DNA of 64,000 bases from AP-15 sp963698995 (GTDB taxonomy: Bacteria > Pseudomonadota > Alphaproteobacteria > ATCC43930 > CGMCC-115725). The notes under the pieces are model-generated. The model searched no databases, was not told the origin of the DNA, and saw only the letters and a program-made list of their open reading frames with translations. The stretch's first letter is position 1. Each line of letters starts with the position of its first letter. Of the stretch, positions 31,578-40,461 are shown piece after piece. Location: NCBI GenBank assembly GCA_963698995.1, contig CAVOTD010000007.1:248001-312000 (forward strand), given 5' to 3'. Both the position numbers and the translations under genes were made by a program.

Positions 31578-31611
31578 AAAAAGGAGGTCCCCACCCGCGG
31601 GTGGGGGCCTA
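31578..31611 (-). terminator. Hairpin terminator downstream of the CoA-transferase gene
   Basis: On the minus strand, AGGCCCCCACCC and GGGTGGGGACCT form a 12-bp stem with a minimal loop (one G-U pair), followed shortly by TTTTT. It lies 17 bases past the CoA-transferase stop and just before the binding-protein gene, which fits intrinsic termination or attenuation between the two. Confidence 0.6.
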
Positions 31612-31627
31612 GTGGTTGGGCAAGAGG

Positions 31628-32856
31628 TTAGATGACGCCTTCCTGGCGCAGAGCCTCGACCTCTCTCGCGCCAATTCCGAGCCAGTTGTGCAGAACCTCT
31701 GCACCGTCCTGCCCAAGCGCCGGCGATCCCTTCAGCCGCACGGTCTTGCCGTCAATCCGTACCGGCCACGTCGCCATCTTGTAGCCGCCGTTGTGGTGGT
31801 GGACGGTCTGCATGATGCCGCGCTCCTCGAAGCTCGGCTCGTTCTGCAATTCCATCGTGTCGAACACGGCGCCGGACGGTACCCCGACGGCAATGAGTTT
31901 CTCCATCGCCTCGCGCTTGTCGTGATGACGGGTCCATTCGCCAATAATCGTGTCCAATTCCTTTTCGTTGGCAACGCGGTCGTTGCCTGTCGCAAAACGC
32001 GGATCCTCGATCAATTCTTCGTGCCCGATCAATTTCATCAGCCGCGACCAGTGCTCGGGATTGGCCCGGCTGGTGGTCAGGTAGACATAGTCGTTGGGAC
32101 CACCCCCCCTGCACGGGTAGAGACCGGACGGCGCATTGTTGCCCCCGCCCGACTTGGCGCCGCGCCGCGGCGCCGGCTTGCCAGTGCGCGCCATCGTGGC
32201 AAAGCAGGTGCGCATGTAGTGGATCATTGCGTCTTGCATTGCCACTTGCAGCCGCCTTCCCTGGCCAGTGCGGTTGCGCTCGTGCAAGGCGCCGAGGATG
32301 GTGGCCGCCATCAGCATCCCGGTGCCGGTGTCGCCAAAGCTCAGGCCCGGCTTGACCGGCGGGCGGTCCGCCTCGCCGGTGACGCTGATCGGGCCACCGG
32401 CGGCTTGCGCAATCATGTCGAACGCCAGCCCCTTCTCATGCGGGCTGCCCGTTCCGAAGCCCTTGATTTGGCAATAAATGATGCCAGGGTTCAGTTTCTT
32501 GACCGATTCGTAATCGAGGCCGAGGCGCTCGATTGTGCCCGGCGCCATGTTTTCGACCGTGACATCGGCCTTCTTGAGCATTTCTTTGACGATATCGAGC
32601 CCCCTCGGACGATTTCAGATTTATCGCCAGCGACTTCTTATTGACGTTGAACTGGTGGAAGTACCACGGGTCGTCGTCGGGCTTGTCGGGGCGTAGCCGG
32701 CGGCCGGGATCGCCCCGTCCCGGGTTCTCGATCTTGACGACCTCGGCGCCGAACCAGGCCAGCACCTCGGTAGAGGTCGTACCCGGCCTCGAATTGGGTG
32801 AAATCCACCACCTTGACGCCTTGCAGAAAGTTGAGGTCCTGGGTGTTGTCGCTCAT
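31628..32856 (-). CDS. CaiB/BaiF (family III) CoA-transferase, two frameshifts
   Basis: About 409 residues when joined. The start MSDNTQDLNFLQGVKVVDF at 32856 follows GGGAGGAG. Middle block: VLAWFGAEVVKIENPGRGDP and WYFHQFNVNKKSLAINLKS. Main block: LKKADVTVENMAPGTIERLG to the stop at 31628, with GLSFGDTGTGM holding the likely catalytic Asp. Frame changes lie near 32775 and 32600. Closest in style to formyl-CoA:oxalate CoA-transferase or alpha-methylacyl-CoA racemase-like proteins; the acid substrate is unknown. A hairpin terminator lies just beyond its stop. Confidence 0.83.
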
Positions 32857-33024
32857 CGCTGGCTCCTCCCGTTGCGCACAGATCCTAAGACCCAGCCTGC
32901 GCCTTATCGTGCCGGCCCGCAACGCCTTCCCGCTGCGCCCGTCACGCCAGTGCCGACCGTGCTCGCCGCGCCGGCTCTGAGCGTCAGCTAGCTAGCGGTG
33001 CGGACCTACATGTGGTACCGGGAC

Positions 33025-33165
33025 ACCTCACCCGCCTCGCCGCGCTCGGCACCCTCTCCGGCGATGCGCGCGAGGGGATGTGAGTGCACAGCCTCGAAGC
33101 CCTCTCCTGCTCCGCGGAAGAGGGGGGACCCAGCCCGCCGGGCTAGGTGGGTGAGGGTTGCCTCG
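33025..33165. repeat. Dispersed palindromic intergenic repeat, copy 2
   Basis: Begins CCTCACCCGCCTCGC and ends GGTGGGTGAGGG, so its ends are inverted. It shares CTCGGCACCCTCTCC and GAGGGGGGACCC with copy 1 at 3664-3760 but has about 45 extra bases in the middle, starting GATGTGAGTGCACAG. It lies in the 330-base gap between the second CoA-transferase and the broken methyltransferase; nothing else is seen in that gap. Confidence 0.65.
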
Positions 33166-33183
33166 GGAATCATTAATTTGATT

Positions 33184-34020
33184 TTACCACGAGGGTCGGC
33201 GGCTTATGACGAAGTTAGTTGGAAGGATGCCGCGGGTCTCCGCATCGACGAAGCCTCGGAGACGACATTGCTGGCTCCATTTCGGCGATTTCCCACAGAT
33301 GGCGCGACCCGTAGCGCTGTTAGGGCTTGCGCCAGCTCTATCCTTCAGCACGGCGTAAAAGCCCACCGCTAGATGGCCGTTCGGAGCCAAGCTGCAGCGA
33401 GGCGGTTGAGCACTGCCTTGGGGCGACTGGCCCCGGCAGGAGGGTGCAGGCAGCCACGTCAGGCGCGGCAAGCTCGTCGAGTTGCGTCACGTTCCGCGCA
33501 CAAATCTCGATACGCGCGGCATGTGGACTGGTGGTGACATTACCGCGGGCCAACGCCAAGGATGGTTCTCAGATGTCAATGCCGACCACCTGCACCGACG
33601 GGCGTTGCTCCGCCGCCTCAAGGTTTACGGCTCCGACGCCCGTCCTCAAATCGAGAAAGCAGCCGGCTAGTGACGCAGCCAACCTTGGGCGGACGGTACG
33701 GCGAGAGCCTTGGCCGTGGGCTCGAAGTGGGGGGTTCCCAAAAAAATCCACCTGGGAGAGCGGTCAGCATTGTGGAATCGATCCGTCGCGTCCTCGATCT
33801 GGAGGGTCACATAGGCCAGGGTGCGGGAAACCTGCTTTGCATCTAGCCCATCGAGTTCGCCGGGCAGCGCCGCTTCCACTGCGGCAAGGAGCCGAGCCTC
33901 GACGTCAGGATCGGCTTGCTTTTTCGTCTCATGCAGCCGCAACGCGGGACCTATCACGGCGAACGCCTGCACATGGCTAGCGATCCGGCGCAGTTCGGCC
34001 TGAAAGGTGTGAAAATCCAT
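33184..34020 (-). pseudogene. Class I SAM-dependent methyltransferase, several frameshifts
   Basis: Joined frames give a methyltransferase of about 275 residues. N-terminal part intact from MDFHTFQAELRRIASHVQAF (34020) to PHFEPTAKALAVPSAQGWLR. Then, in a second frame, the SAM site FLDLRTGVGAVNLEAAEQRP and VQVVGIDI; the Gly-rich motif is usually LDLGTGVGA, so one Gly is replaced by Arg. Then, in a third frame, SLALARGNVTTSPHAARIEI, and in a fourth, LAPNGHLAVGFYAVL. At least three breaks (near 33665, 33575 and 33420). Target unknown. More damaged than its neighbours, so this may be a genuine pseudogene. Confidence 0.65.
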
Positions 34021-34156
34021 GGGCATATCGCTCCCCGCAGATCGCTCAGCCATATTGTACTTTGGGGCTACACCTCCAAAGTCGAATAAGCGCCATTCCG
34101 GGAAGCCGGCGGCAGCCGTTCGCAGACGAGCGACTGGCGGACGGCCTCCTGTTTCC

Positions 34157-35347
34157 TTACCGTTTGGGCGGATGCGCCCGGACGAATTCCTCGTTGACGT
34201 CGGCGCCCCAGCCCGGGCCCTTCGGCAGTACGAGATCGCCGTTCTCGATGATCGGGGGCACGGTGACGATGTTGTCCTTCCATTTCACATCGTCGATGTC
34301 GATTTCCATGACTTTGAAATTCGGCACCAAGGCGCACATATGCGCGCTGATCAACGAGCCGAGATGGCCGTTGAAATTATGCGGCGCGACATTGACCTCG
34401 TAGGCGTCGGCCATGGCCGCGATCTTGACCGATTCGAGGATGCCGTTCCAGGCGACGTCGATGATCGCGTAATCGACCGACTGCTGCTCGAAATACGGCC
34501 GAAACTGGCGCCTGCCGTATAATGATTCGCAGGACGAGATCGGGGTGCCGGCAGAGCGGCGGATCAAGGCCAACCCGGCCGGGTCATAGAGGTCGATTTC
34601 GAGCCATACCAGATCGAGCGGCTCCAGTGCCCGTGCCAGCTTGATATAGCCGTCGATCTTGTAATTGAAATTGGTGTCGAGATGGAGCCCGACGTCGCGG
34701 CCGGCGCCGCGGCGGAACGCCTCAAGCTGCGCCACCGCGGCATCGACGATGCGGTAGTCGACGTTGAGCTCGGGAAAGCCCGGCGGGTTGCCAGTGCCGG
34801 GGCCGTACATGTAGGGCTTGTCGCGGTCGAAGCGGATCAGGTTGGTCTTGAGCCCCTTGAAGCCCTTGCGTCTGACCTCCTCGCCGAGTGCCACGATATC
34901 GTCGAGCGAGCGGACCGGGTCGACCCCGGCCCATTCCCTTATGCGCTCCGCATGGCGGGCGCGGTAGGTGCCGCAATGCGACCAGTAGAGCTGTAATCGG
35001 TCGCGCACCGGCCCACCCAGCATCTCGTAGACCGGCACGCCCAATGCCTTTGCCTTGATGTCCACGAGGGCGTTCTCTATCGCGGCGATCGCCATCTGAT
35101 TGACCCCGCCGGCCGCCTGCCTGGTCGCGGCGTAGAGATAGGAGGTGTGGCGCTCGACCGGCCGCGGATCCTGGCCGATCAGAAAGCGCTCGGCGAGCTT
35201 CAAGATGACGCCGGTCAGCCCTTGCGCGCCGTAGCCCTCCATATATTCCGACCAGCCGACGATGCCCTCATCGGTGGTGATCTTGAGAAAGGAATTGACC
35301 CGCCAACCGGCATCGCAATGCAGGTCTTCGACCTTGACGATCTTCAT
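34157..35347 (-). CDS. Mandelate racemase / muconate lactonizing enzyme-family protein
   Basis: Enolase-superfamily enzyme of 396 residues, intact. The N-terminal capping domain is followed by the barrel with metal ligands Asp in HLDTNFNYK, Glu in VWLEIDLYDP and Glu in SSCESLYG, and the catalytic His in VAPHNFNGHLG. A KxK-type general base appears as GLKTNLIRF. This set is typical of sugar-acid dehydratases and related enzymes of the MR subgroup. The C terminus is rich in Asp/Glu and Pro. Substrate unknown. It lies 30 bases downstream of the GlcG/HbpS-like gene. Confidence 0.86.
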   Translation of the reverse strand: MKIVKVEDLHCDAGWRVNSFLKITTDEGIVGWSEYMEGYGAQGLTGVILKLAERFLIGQDPRPVERHTSYLYAATRQAAGGVNQMAIAAIENALVDIKAKALGVPVYEMLGGPVRDRLQLYWSHCGTYRARHAERIREWAGVDPVRSLDDIVALGEEVRRKGFKGLKTNLIRFDRDKPYMYGPGTGNPPGFPELNVDYRIVDAAVAQLEAFRRGAGRDVGLHLDTNFNYKIDGYIKLARALEPLDLVWLEIDLYDPAGLALIRRSAGTPISSCESLYGRRQFRPYFEQQSVDYAIIDVAWNGILESVKIAAMADAYEVNVAPHNFNGHLGSLISAHMCALVPNFKVMEIDIDDVKWKDNIVTVPPIIENGDLVLPKGPGWGADVNEEFVRAHPPKR

Positions 35348-35377
35348 CGGCGTTTCCTCAGAGCTCTGGCGATCGGT

Positions 35378-35773
35378 TTACAATTGCGCAATGCCTGCCC
35401 GGGCGCAGTCTTCGTCCTGCTGCGAGGTGCCGCCTCCGACCCCGCAGGCGCCCTCAACGACCCCGTTGCGGATGATCGGGACCGCTCCCTGGCCCATGAT
35501 CATGTGTCCGCCTGACGCGGCCGCAATTCCGCGCGGCGTGGGCTGGTCTGCCCGCTCCGTCAGTTCGCCACTGGGTCGGCCGAAGGCAGCGGAAGCGACT
35601 GCCTTGCCCTGGCTTCCGTAGGCGCTCGCCCAGATTGCATTGTCCATACGCTGCAGTGCGATCAGCCGACCGCCGCCGTCGCAGACCGCGGCGCTGATCT
35701 TGATGTTCAGCTCCTGCGCTTTCGCCAGCGCGCCCCGAATGATGCGGTTGGCTTCTTCCAGTGTCAGACCCAT
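35378..35773 (-). CDS. GlcG/HbpS-family protein
   Basis: About 131 residues from the ATG at 35773 (GGGAGGAAAG upstream). GlcG/HbpS (DUF336) proteins are small alpha/beta proteins, some of which bind haem or corrinoid; many sit in catabolic operons as accessory proteins. The typical blocks are GLTLEEANRIIRGALAKAQE, ISAAVCDGGGRLIALQRMDN, SQGKAVASAAFGRPSGEL and VVEGACGVGGGTSQQDEDCA. It immediately precedes the enolase-superfamily gene and is probably co-transcribed with it. Confidence 0.86.
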   Translation of the reverse strand: MGLTLEEANRIIRGALAKAQELNIKISAAVCDGGGRLIALQRMDNAIWASAYGSQGKAVASAAFGRPSGELTERADQPTPRGIAAASGGHMIMGQGAVPIIRNGVVEGACGVGGGTSQQDEDCARAGIAQL

Positions 35774-35829
35774 CGATCTTTCCTCCCAAAAAGTCTCATC
35801 TCCAGTTATAGCTACGCTTTGCAAATGCG

Positions 35830-35853
35830 AAAAGCCGCGGTTTCCCGCGGCTC
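35830..35853 (-). terminator. Terminator of the tRNA-Gly gene
   Basis: On the minus strand AGCCGCGG-GAAA-CCGCGGCT forms a perfect 8-bp stem with a GNRA-like tetraloop, followed by TTTT. It begins 17 bases past the tRNA 3' end. Confidence 0.75.
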
Positions 35854-35869
35854 TCAATATTTCAAATAT

Positions 35870-35944
35870 TGGAGCGGGCGAGGGGATTCGAACCCCCGAC
35901 CCCAACCTTGGCAAGGTTGTGCTCTACCCCTGAGCTACACCCGC
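35870..35944 (-). tRNA. tRNA-Gly (GCC)
   Basis: Full cloverleaf on the minus strand: acceptor GCGGGTG pairs with CGCCCGC, discriminator T and encoded CCA end at 35870. The D arm is AGCTCAGGGGTAGAGC, the anticodon stem CAACC/GGTTG holds the loop TTGCCAA (anticodon GCC, bases 35910-35912), and the T arm is GAGGGTTCGAATCCCCTC. No integrase or attachment-like duplication is seen next to it. Confidence 0.97.
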
Positions 35945-36056
35945 ACCCTTCGCGGGGAGGTTTGCCGCGACGATCAGCTGCGCATGATAACCGGTAACGG
36001 GGGGTTTGCAAGTCTTGCTTTCCCGTCGGTCGTCACCCGTTACGCCGCCTCCGCTG

Positions 36057-36565
36057 ATGACACCCCAAGAGCTGTTTGAGCATTTTCCCGCGCTGGGGAT
36101 CACGCACCGAGCTTATTCGCATCCGCCTGTCTTCACGGTTGCCGAAGCGGCGGCGTTGCGCGGCAGCCTTCCGGGAGGCCACTGCAAAAGCCTGTTCCTC
36201 AAGGACAAGAAGGGCGGGTGCTGGCTAGTAATGATGCTGGAGAAACGGCAGATCGACTTGAAAAAACTTGCCGTATGCCTGGCCGCGCCGAGATTTTCAT
36301 CCGGTGGCGCCGCCGATCTTCTTAAGCTATTGGGAGTTCGGCCGGGGAGCGTCACGCCTTTTGCTCTTCTCAATGATGTCGAGCGTCTCGTCACTCCAGT
36401 GCTCGACGCCGATATGCTGCGGTGCGACCTGCTAAATTATCATCCTTTGGAAAACGATCGCACGATGGCGATCGGCCCGCCGACCTATTGCGCTTGATCG
36501 CCGGCTCGGGACACGAGGCTCGGATTCTCGCATTGGCCGCCCTCGTAGGCGAGCCTGTCGACTAA
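36057..36565 (+). CDS. YbaK/ProX-type aminoacyl-tRNA deacylase, one frameshift near the end
   Basis: Trans-editing enzyme of the prolyl-tRNA-synthetase-associated domain family (clears Ala-tRNA-Pro or similar). Start ATG at 36057: MTPQELFEHFPALGITHRAY. Family blocks are HPPVFTVAEAAALRG, GGHCKSLFLKDKKGG (with the catalytic Lys) and RFSSGGAADLLKLLGVRPGS, SVTPFALLND. The open frame stops at 36497, but a second frame supplies the expected C terminus DLLRLIAGSGHEARILALAA to the stop at 36563-36565, so one base around 36475-36482 is out of step. It starts the block of core genes. Confidence 0.87.
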
Positions 36566-36670
36566 TAGGGGGGCTCGCCCGATCGCTCCGCGGCGCTCGC
36601 TTTCCTTTGGAGCGCTTGTCTTCTTACCGGCATGCCGCCATGTTGTTGGGTAGATCCGGAGAAGAAAGTG

Positions 36671-37579
36671 ATGCCGAGCGAATCTTTGATCGGCGGCGCG
36701 TCGGCCGCCCCCGTAAAGGACGTCACTACCGCTAATTTCATGACCGAGGTCGTTGACGGTTCGTTCGACGCGGCGGTCATCGTCGATTTCTGGGCGCCCT
36801 GGTGTGGCCCCTGTAAACAGCTCGGGCCGATCCTCGAAAAGACCGTGCGCGCTGCCAATGGCTCCGTGCGGATGGTCAAGCTCAATATCGACGAGAATCC
36901 CGAAATCGCGCAGCAAATGCGGATTCAGTCGATCCCGGCGGTTTACGCTTTCAAGGACGGGCGGCCGGTCGACGGCTTTGTAGGCGCGCTGCCCGAGAGC
37001 CAGGTCAAGCAGTTCGTCCAGCGACTGGCCGGCGGAAAGGGTGGCCCCTCGCCGATCGAGGAGGCGCTGGCGATGGCCAAGGAAGCCGCGCAAGGAGGCG
37101 ATCATGCCAGCGCGAGCGCGCTCTATTCGCAAATTCTGCAGCGCGAGCCGGGTAATGTCGACGCACTCGTGGGCCTAGCTCGGGCGATGATCGCGCGCGG
37201 CGAACTCGCCAAGGCAAGGCAGCTGCTTAATCGCGTTCCTCAGGAAAGCGCCGGCCATGCCGAGATCGCGGCGGCTCGCGCTGGCCTCGAACTCGCCGAG
37301 CAGGCGGAGAAGGCGATGGCCTCGGCGGGCAGGCTGCGCGCCCGCTTGACGCAGAACCAAGATGATCACGAGGCACGCTTTGAGCTTGCTACAGCGTTGT
37401 TCGGGAGCGGCGAGCGGGAAGCCGGAATCGACGAGCTGTTGACGCTGTTCAAGCGCGATCGCGAATGGAACGAGCAGGCGGCGCGCAAGCAGCTCGTCAA
37501 GTTCTTTGAGGCGATGGGCCCGACCGACCCCCTGACCTTGAGCGGTCGGCGGCGGCTTTCGTCGGTGATGTTTTCCTGA
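36671..37579 (+). CDS. cnoX: Thioredoxin-fold chaperedoxin (CnoX/YbbN-like)
   Basis: About 302 residues from the ATG at 36671 (GGAGAAGAAAG upstream). Residues 1-120 are a thioredoxin domain with the active site FWAPWCGPCKQLG intact. The rest is a TPR-like helical domain (SASALYSQILQREPGNVDAL, RGELAKARQLLNRVPQ) as in E. coli CnoX, which protects unfolded proteins and hands them to chaperones. Unlike E. coli CnoX, which lacks the first active-site Cys, both Cys are present, as in many alphaproteobacteria. It starts an operon that continues to DUF971. Confidence 0.9.
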   Translation: MPSESLIGGASAAPVKDVTTANFMTEVVDGSFDAAVIVDFWAPWCGPCKQLGPILEKTVRAANGSVRMVKLNIDENPEIAQQMRIQSIPAVYAFKDGRPVDGFVGALPESQVKQFVQRLAGGKGGPSPIEEALAMAKEAAQGGDHASASALYSQILQREPGNVDALVGLARAMIARGELAKARQLLNRVPQESAGHAEIAAARAGLELAEQAEKAMASAGRLRARLTQNQDDHEARFELATALFGSGEREAGIDELLTLFKRDREWNEQAARKQLVKFFEAMGPTDPLTLSGRRRLSSVMFS

Positions 37580-37591
37580 GCGAGGGAACGG

Positions 37592-38245
37592 ATGAGCGAG
37601 CGGCACGGCAGAGGCACTCTTCCTGCCATTCTCCCGATATTCCCGTTGACCGGTGTTCTGCTGTTGCCCCGCGGCCGGCTGCCGCTGAACATTTTCGAAC
37701 CGCGCTATTTAGCGATGACGCGCGACGCGCTGGCCGGCGAGCGATTGATCGGCATGGTGCAGCCTAGCGATCCGACTGATTCGGGCGATCCGCCGGTCTA
37801 CCCGACCGGCTGCGCCGGCCGCATCACGTCGTTTTCCGAGACCGAGGACGGACGTTTCCTGATCACGCTGACCGGCACCTCCCGGTTTCGTATCCGCGAC
37901 GAGCTGCCGCTGCTGGAGGGTTACCGCCGGATCGTTCCAGGGTGGGATGAATTTGCCCGCGATCTTGAGAACGGAGACGAGCCGGGCTTCGATCGTGAGC
38001 GTTTGGTGCGTGGGCTCAGGGCCTATTTCCAACAGCACCAGATCTCGGCCGACTGGGACGCCGTCAGTTCGGTGCCCGGTGATCGCCTCGTTACCTCTAT
38101 AGCGATGATCTGTCCCTTTGAGCCGAGCGAAAAGCAGGCTTTGCTCGAGGCGCCCGATCTTGATGAGCGGGCCCGGCTGCTGACCGCAATTGTCGAGATG
38201 GCCGCGCGGGAGCGTCCGAGAGACGGGACCGGCGCGCGCCACTGA
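37592..38245 (+). CDS. LON-substrate-binding-domain protein
   Basis: About 217 residues containing only the N-terminal substrate-binding domain of Lon protease, with no ATPase or protease part. Blocks LPILPIFPLTGVLLLPRGRL-like start, LNIFEPRYLAMTRDALAGER, RITSFSETEDGRFLITLTGT and DRLVTSIAMICPFEPSEKQA are typical. Function unresolved; possibly a protein-quality adaptor. It starts 12 bases after the chaperedoxin stop. Confidence 0.9.
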   Translation: MSERHGRGTLPAILPIFPLTGVLLLPRGRLPLNIFEPRYLAMTRDALAGERLIGMVQPSDPTDSGDPPVYPTGCAGRITSFSETEDGRFLITLTGTSRFRIRDELPLLEGYRRIVPGWDEFARDLENGDEPGFDRERLVRGLRAYFQQHQISADWDAVSSVPGDRLVTSIAMICPFEPSEKQALLEAPDLDERARLLTAIVEMAARERPRDGTGARH

Positions 38246-38275
38246 GCGCGGCTCGGCTCGGAGCGGAGGGAGGTC

Positions 38276-38494
38276 ATGGAAGGGACACCGGAGATCGATC
38301 CGAAGTTGCTTGAGATCCTCGTTTGCCCTTTGACCAAGGCACCGTTGCGCTATGACCGCGCGGCCCAGGAGCTGGTCAGCGAAGAGGCTGGGCTCGCTTA
38401 CCCGATCCGGGACGGGATTCCCATTATGCTGGTCGACGAAGCGCGCCCGCTGCGCGATCATGAAACGATGACTAAGCGTCTTCCCTCTCCATGA
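38276..38494 (+). CDS. Trm112-family protein
   Basis: 72 residues of the Trm112/UPF0434 zinc-binding fold (DPKLLEILVCPLTKAPLRYD, YPIRDGIPIMLVDEARP). The usual CxxC pair is reduced to a single Cys in CPLTK, as in many bacterial members. Bacterial Trm112 proteins activate methyltransferases. It lies between the LON-domain and DUF971 genes with short gaps. Confidence 0.9.
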   Translation: MEGTPEIDPKLLEILVCPLTKAPLRYDRAAQELVSEEAGLAYPIRDGIPIMLVDEARPLRDHETMTKRLPSP

Positions 38495-38504
38495 TGCAAA
38501 TGGA

Positions 38505-38885
38505 ATGGGGTCGGTGAGCGGGGGTGGTACAACACGCTGGCCGGTCGAACTTCGCCTGATACGGCCGGAGAAGTTGCTCGAGATCGTGTTTGAAGACGGC
38601 ACCCGATTTCGCCTTCCGGCCGAGTATTTGCGCGTCGAGAGCCCGTCGGCCGAGGTCCAGGGACATGCTCCTGGACAGAAGTCGCTGGTGCACGGCCGCG
38701 CTCGTGTCGGGATAATCGGGCTCGAGCCGATCGGCAATTACGCTGTTCGCATCACCTTTGACGACCTCCACGACACCGGGATTTACTCCTGGAGCTACCT
38801 CCATCAGCTTGGGGTCGAACATCAGAAGCGTTGGCGCGAGTATCTCGACGCCCTTGCGGCGAACGGGCTCAGCCGCCAACCCTAG
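38505..38885 (+). CDS. DUF971 (gamma-butyrobetaine hydroxylase N-domain-like) protein
   Basis: About 126 residues with the DUF971 blocks VELRLIRPEKLLEIVFEDGT, LPAEYLRVESPSAEVQGH and IGNYAVRITFDDLHDTGIYS, ending SWSYLHQLGVEHQKRWREYL. The same domain is the N-terminal part of gamma-butyrobetaine hydroxylases, and stand-alone forms are linked to FeS-cluster carrier proteins; role here unknown. It is the last gene of the run that starts with the chaperedoxin and ends 23 bases from the convergent ubiH stop. Confidence 0.88.
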   Translation: MGSVSGGGTTRWPVELRLIRPEKLLEIVFEDGTRFRLPAEYLRVESPSAEVQGHAPGQKSLVHGRARVGIIGLEPIGNYAVRITFDDLHDTGIYSWSYLHQLGVEHQKRWREYLDALAANGLSRQP

Positions 38886-38908
38886 GGATGGCAGTTGCGG
38901 ATCCAGCG

Positions 38909-40153
38909 TTAGAGCTTCTCGCCGCGAACGAGGCGAGGCAGATCGCCGACGAGACCCATCGCGTCGCGCATTAGCAGGCGCTTCAGCGCGGGCAAACGGT
39001 GGACCGCGGCCAGGCCGACATCGCGGGCGAATTGCAGCGGCGCGACGGAGTTCGAGAATAGGCGGTTTAGGCCATCGGTCACGGTGGCGAGCGCAAGCGT
39101 GTCGAAGCGTCGCCATTGCTGGTATCGCCGGAGTACTGTCGCGTCACCGATATCGAGCCCGAGGCGGCGCGCGTCGACGATCAGCTCGGCAAGAGCGGCC
39201 ACGTCGCGGATGCTGAGATTGAGCCCTTGGCCGGCAATTGGGTGGATCACGTGCGCGGCCTCGCCGATCAGGGCCAATCGGGGAGCGACGTAGTGTTCGG
39301 CCAGCAGCAGCGCCAGAGGATAGGCCCAACGCGGCCCAATCGGCTCAATCGCGCCAAGGAAAGCGCCAAACCGGGCCGTGAGCTCGACCGTGAAAGCCGC
39401 ATCAGAGAGAGCGATCAACCGCGGCGCAAGCTCAGCCCGTTCCGTCCACACAATGGAGGAACGATTGCCCGTCATCGGCAGAATGGCGAATGGTCCCGGC
39501 GGCAGGAAATGCTCGACCGCGATGCCGCCGTGCGGGTACTGGTGCCGCACCGTGGTGACGATGCCCGTCTGGCGGTATCGCCATTCGACAGTTCTGATTT
39601 CTGCGGCGCGGCGCAGCGGGGAATTTTGGCCGTCAGCCGCTGCGACTAGCCGAGCCCTGATCTGCCGCCCATCCGAAAGCATGACAGCAGCTGCAAGCGG
39701 CGAGCTTGTCACCGACACGACGGAGAGCGGCGCCAGGAATAGCAGGTTTGTGATCGACCCGACGCGTTCGATCAGCACCTGTCGGAGCACGCGATTTTCA
39801 ACAATGTAGCCGAGCGGAACCCCGCTCGCGAGGTTACGATGATCGTAATGCAGGAAGAGCGGGGACGTATCGTCGGCAACCCTGATTTCTAGAATCGGCT
39901 CGGCGTGGGAAGCGATGTCGGGCCACAGCCCAATCGCGTCGAGAACCTGGCGCGAGCCATATCCGATGGCCGAGCTGCGCCCGTCGAGCCCCCCCGCACT
40001 GAGCATTGCAGCGGGATCCCCACGTTCGACAAGGGCGACCGCCAGGCCGGCACCCGCGCATGTTACCGCAAGCAGCAGTCCGTTCAGCCCGCCGCCGGCG
40101 ATCAAGAGCTCGACATCGTCGATCACGGCGAGAGGATGAAGTCCGCCGGGCAT
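38909..40153 (-). CDS. ubiH: UbiH/UbiF-family FAD monooxygenase (ubiquinone biosynthesis)
   Basis: 414-residue flavin hydroxylase that adds a ring hydroxyl during ubiquinone synthesis. FAD motif VELLIAGGGLNGLLLAVTCA, the DG motif RLVAAADGQNSPLRRAAEI and the GD motif LALIGEAAHVIHPIAGQGLN are all present (GEAAH replaces the usual GDAAH). Intact. Whether it acts at C4, C5 or C6 cannot be told. It is convergent with DUF971 and divergent from ftsK. Confidence 0.88.
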   Translation of the reverse strand: MPGGLHPLAVIDDVELLIAGGGLNGLLLAVTCAGAGLAVALVERGDPAAMLSAGGLDGRSSAIGYGSRQVLDAIGLWPDIASHAEPILEIRVADDTSPLFLHYDHRNLASGVPLGYIVENRVLRQVLIERVGSITNLLFLAPLSVVSVTSSPLAAAVMLSDGRQIRARLVAAADGQNSPLRRAAEIRTVEWRYRQTGIVTTVRHQYPHGGIAVEHFLPPGPFAILPMTGNRSSIVWTERAELAPRLIALSDAAFTVELTARFGAFLGAIEPIGPRWAYPLALLLAEHYVAPRLALIGEAAHVIHPIAGQGLNLSIRDVAALAELIVDARRLGLDIGDATVLRRYQQWRRFDTLALATVTDGLNRLFSNSVAPLQFARDVGLAAVHRLPALKRLLMRDAMGLVGDLPRLVRGEKL

Positions 40154-40461
40154 GCTGTCCAGGCGGCGATTACCACCCTTGGTTCACCCGGCGCGGATTT
40201 TGCGCCATGCCCTCGCAGAAATGCCAATTTCACATCGCATCCAGTGCCAGCCGCCGCGGCACGCGGCAGTAGATCACCGTCGCCAAACTTCGGAGCGGAT
40301 GCCTAAAGTTGTTCGAATAATCGGTCGGAACACCAGAGCGGAGTCGGCCTTCGGCTTATGTCACTTCGAGATTGTTGCCGTTCCGATCATATTTGCGCCA
40401 AAGCAGTCCGTGTTGTACTGCATAGGGGAGATTGTGTCGGGCCGGGTATCGGGGGGATAGC
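40154..40461. other. Divergent intergenic region between ubiH and ftsK
   Basis: About 308 bases without a convincing gene. It must hold both promoters, but I cannot name a -35/-10 pair with confidence. A purine-rich GGGGGGATAG site just before 40462 serves ftsK translation. Confidence 0.4.

Noticed and set aside
31589..31606. Operator for a dimeric repressor (perfect palindrome CCCCACCCGCGGGTGGGG)
   Set aside because: Position just past a stop codon and the adjoining T run fit a terminator better, and no regulator gene is nearby.
35870..35944. tRNA-Gly as an attachment site for an integrated element
   Set aside because: No integrase, no direct repeat of the tRNA 3' end and continuous core genes downstream.
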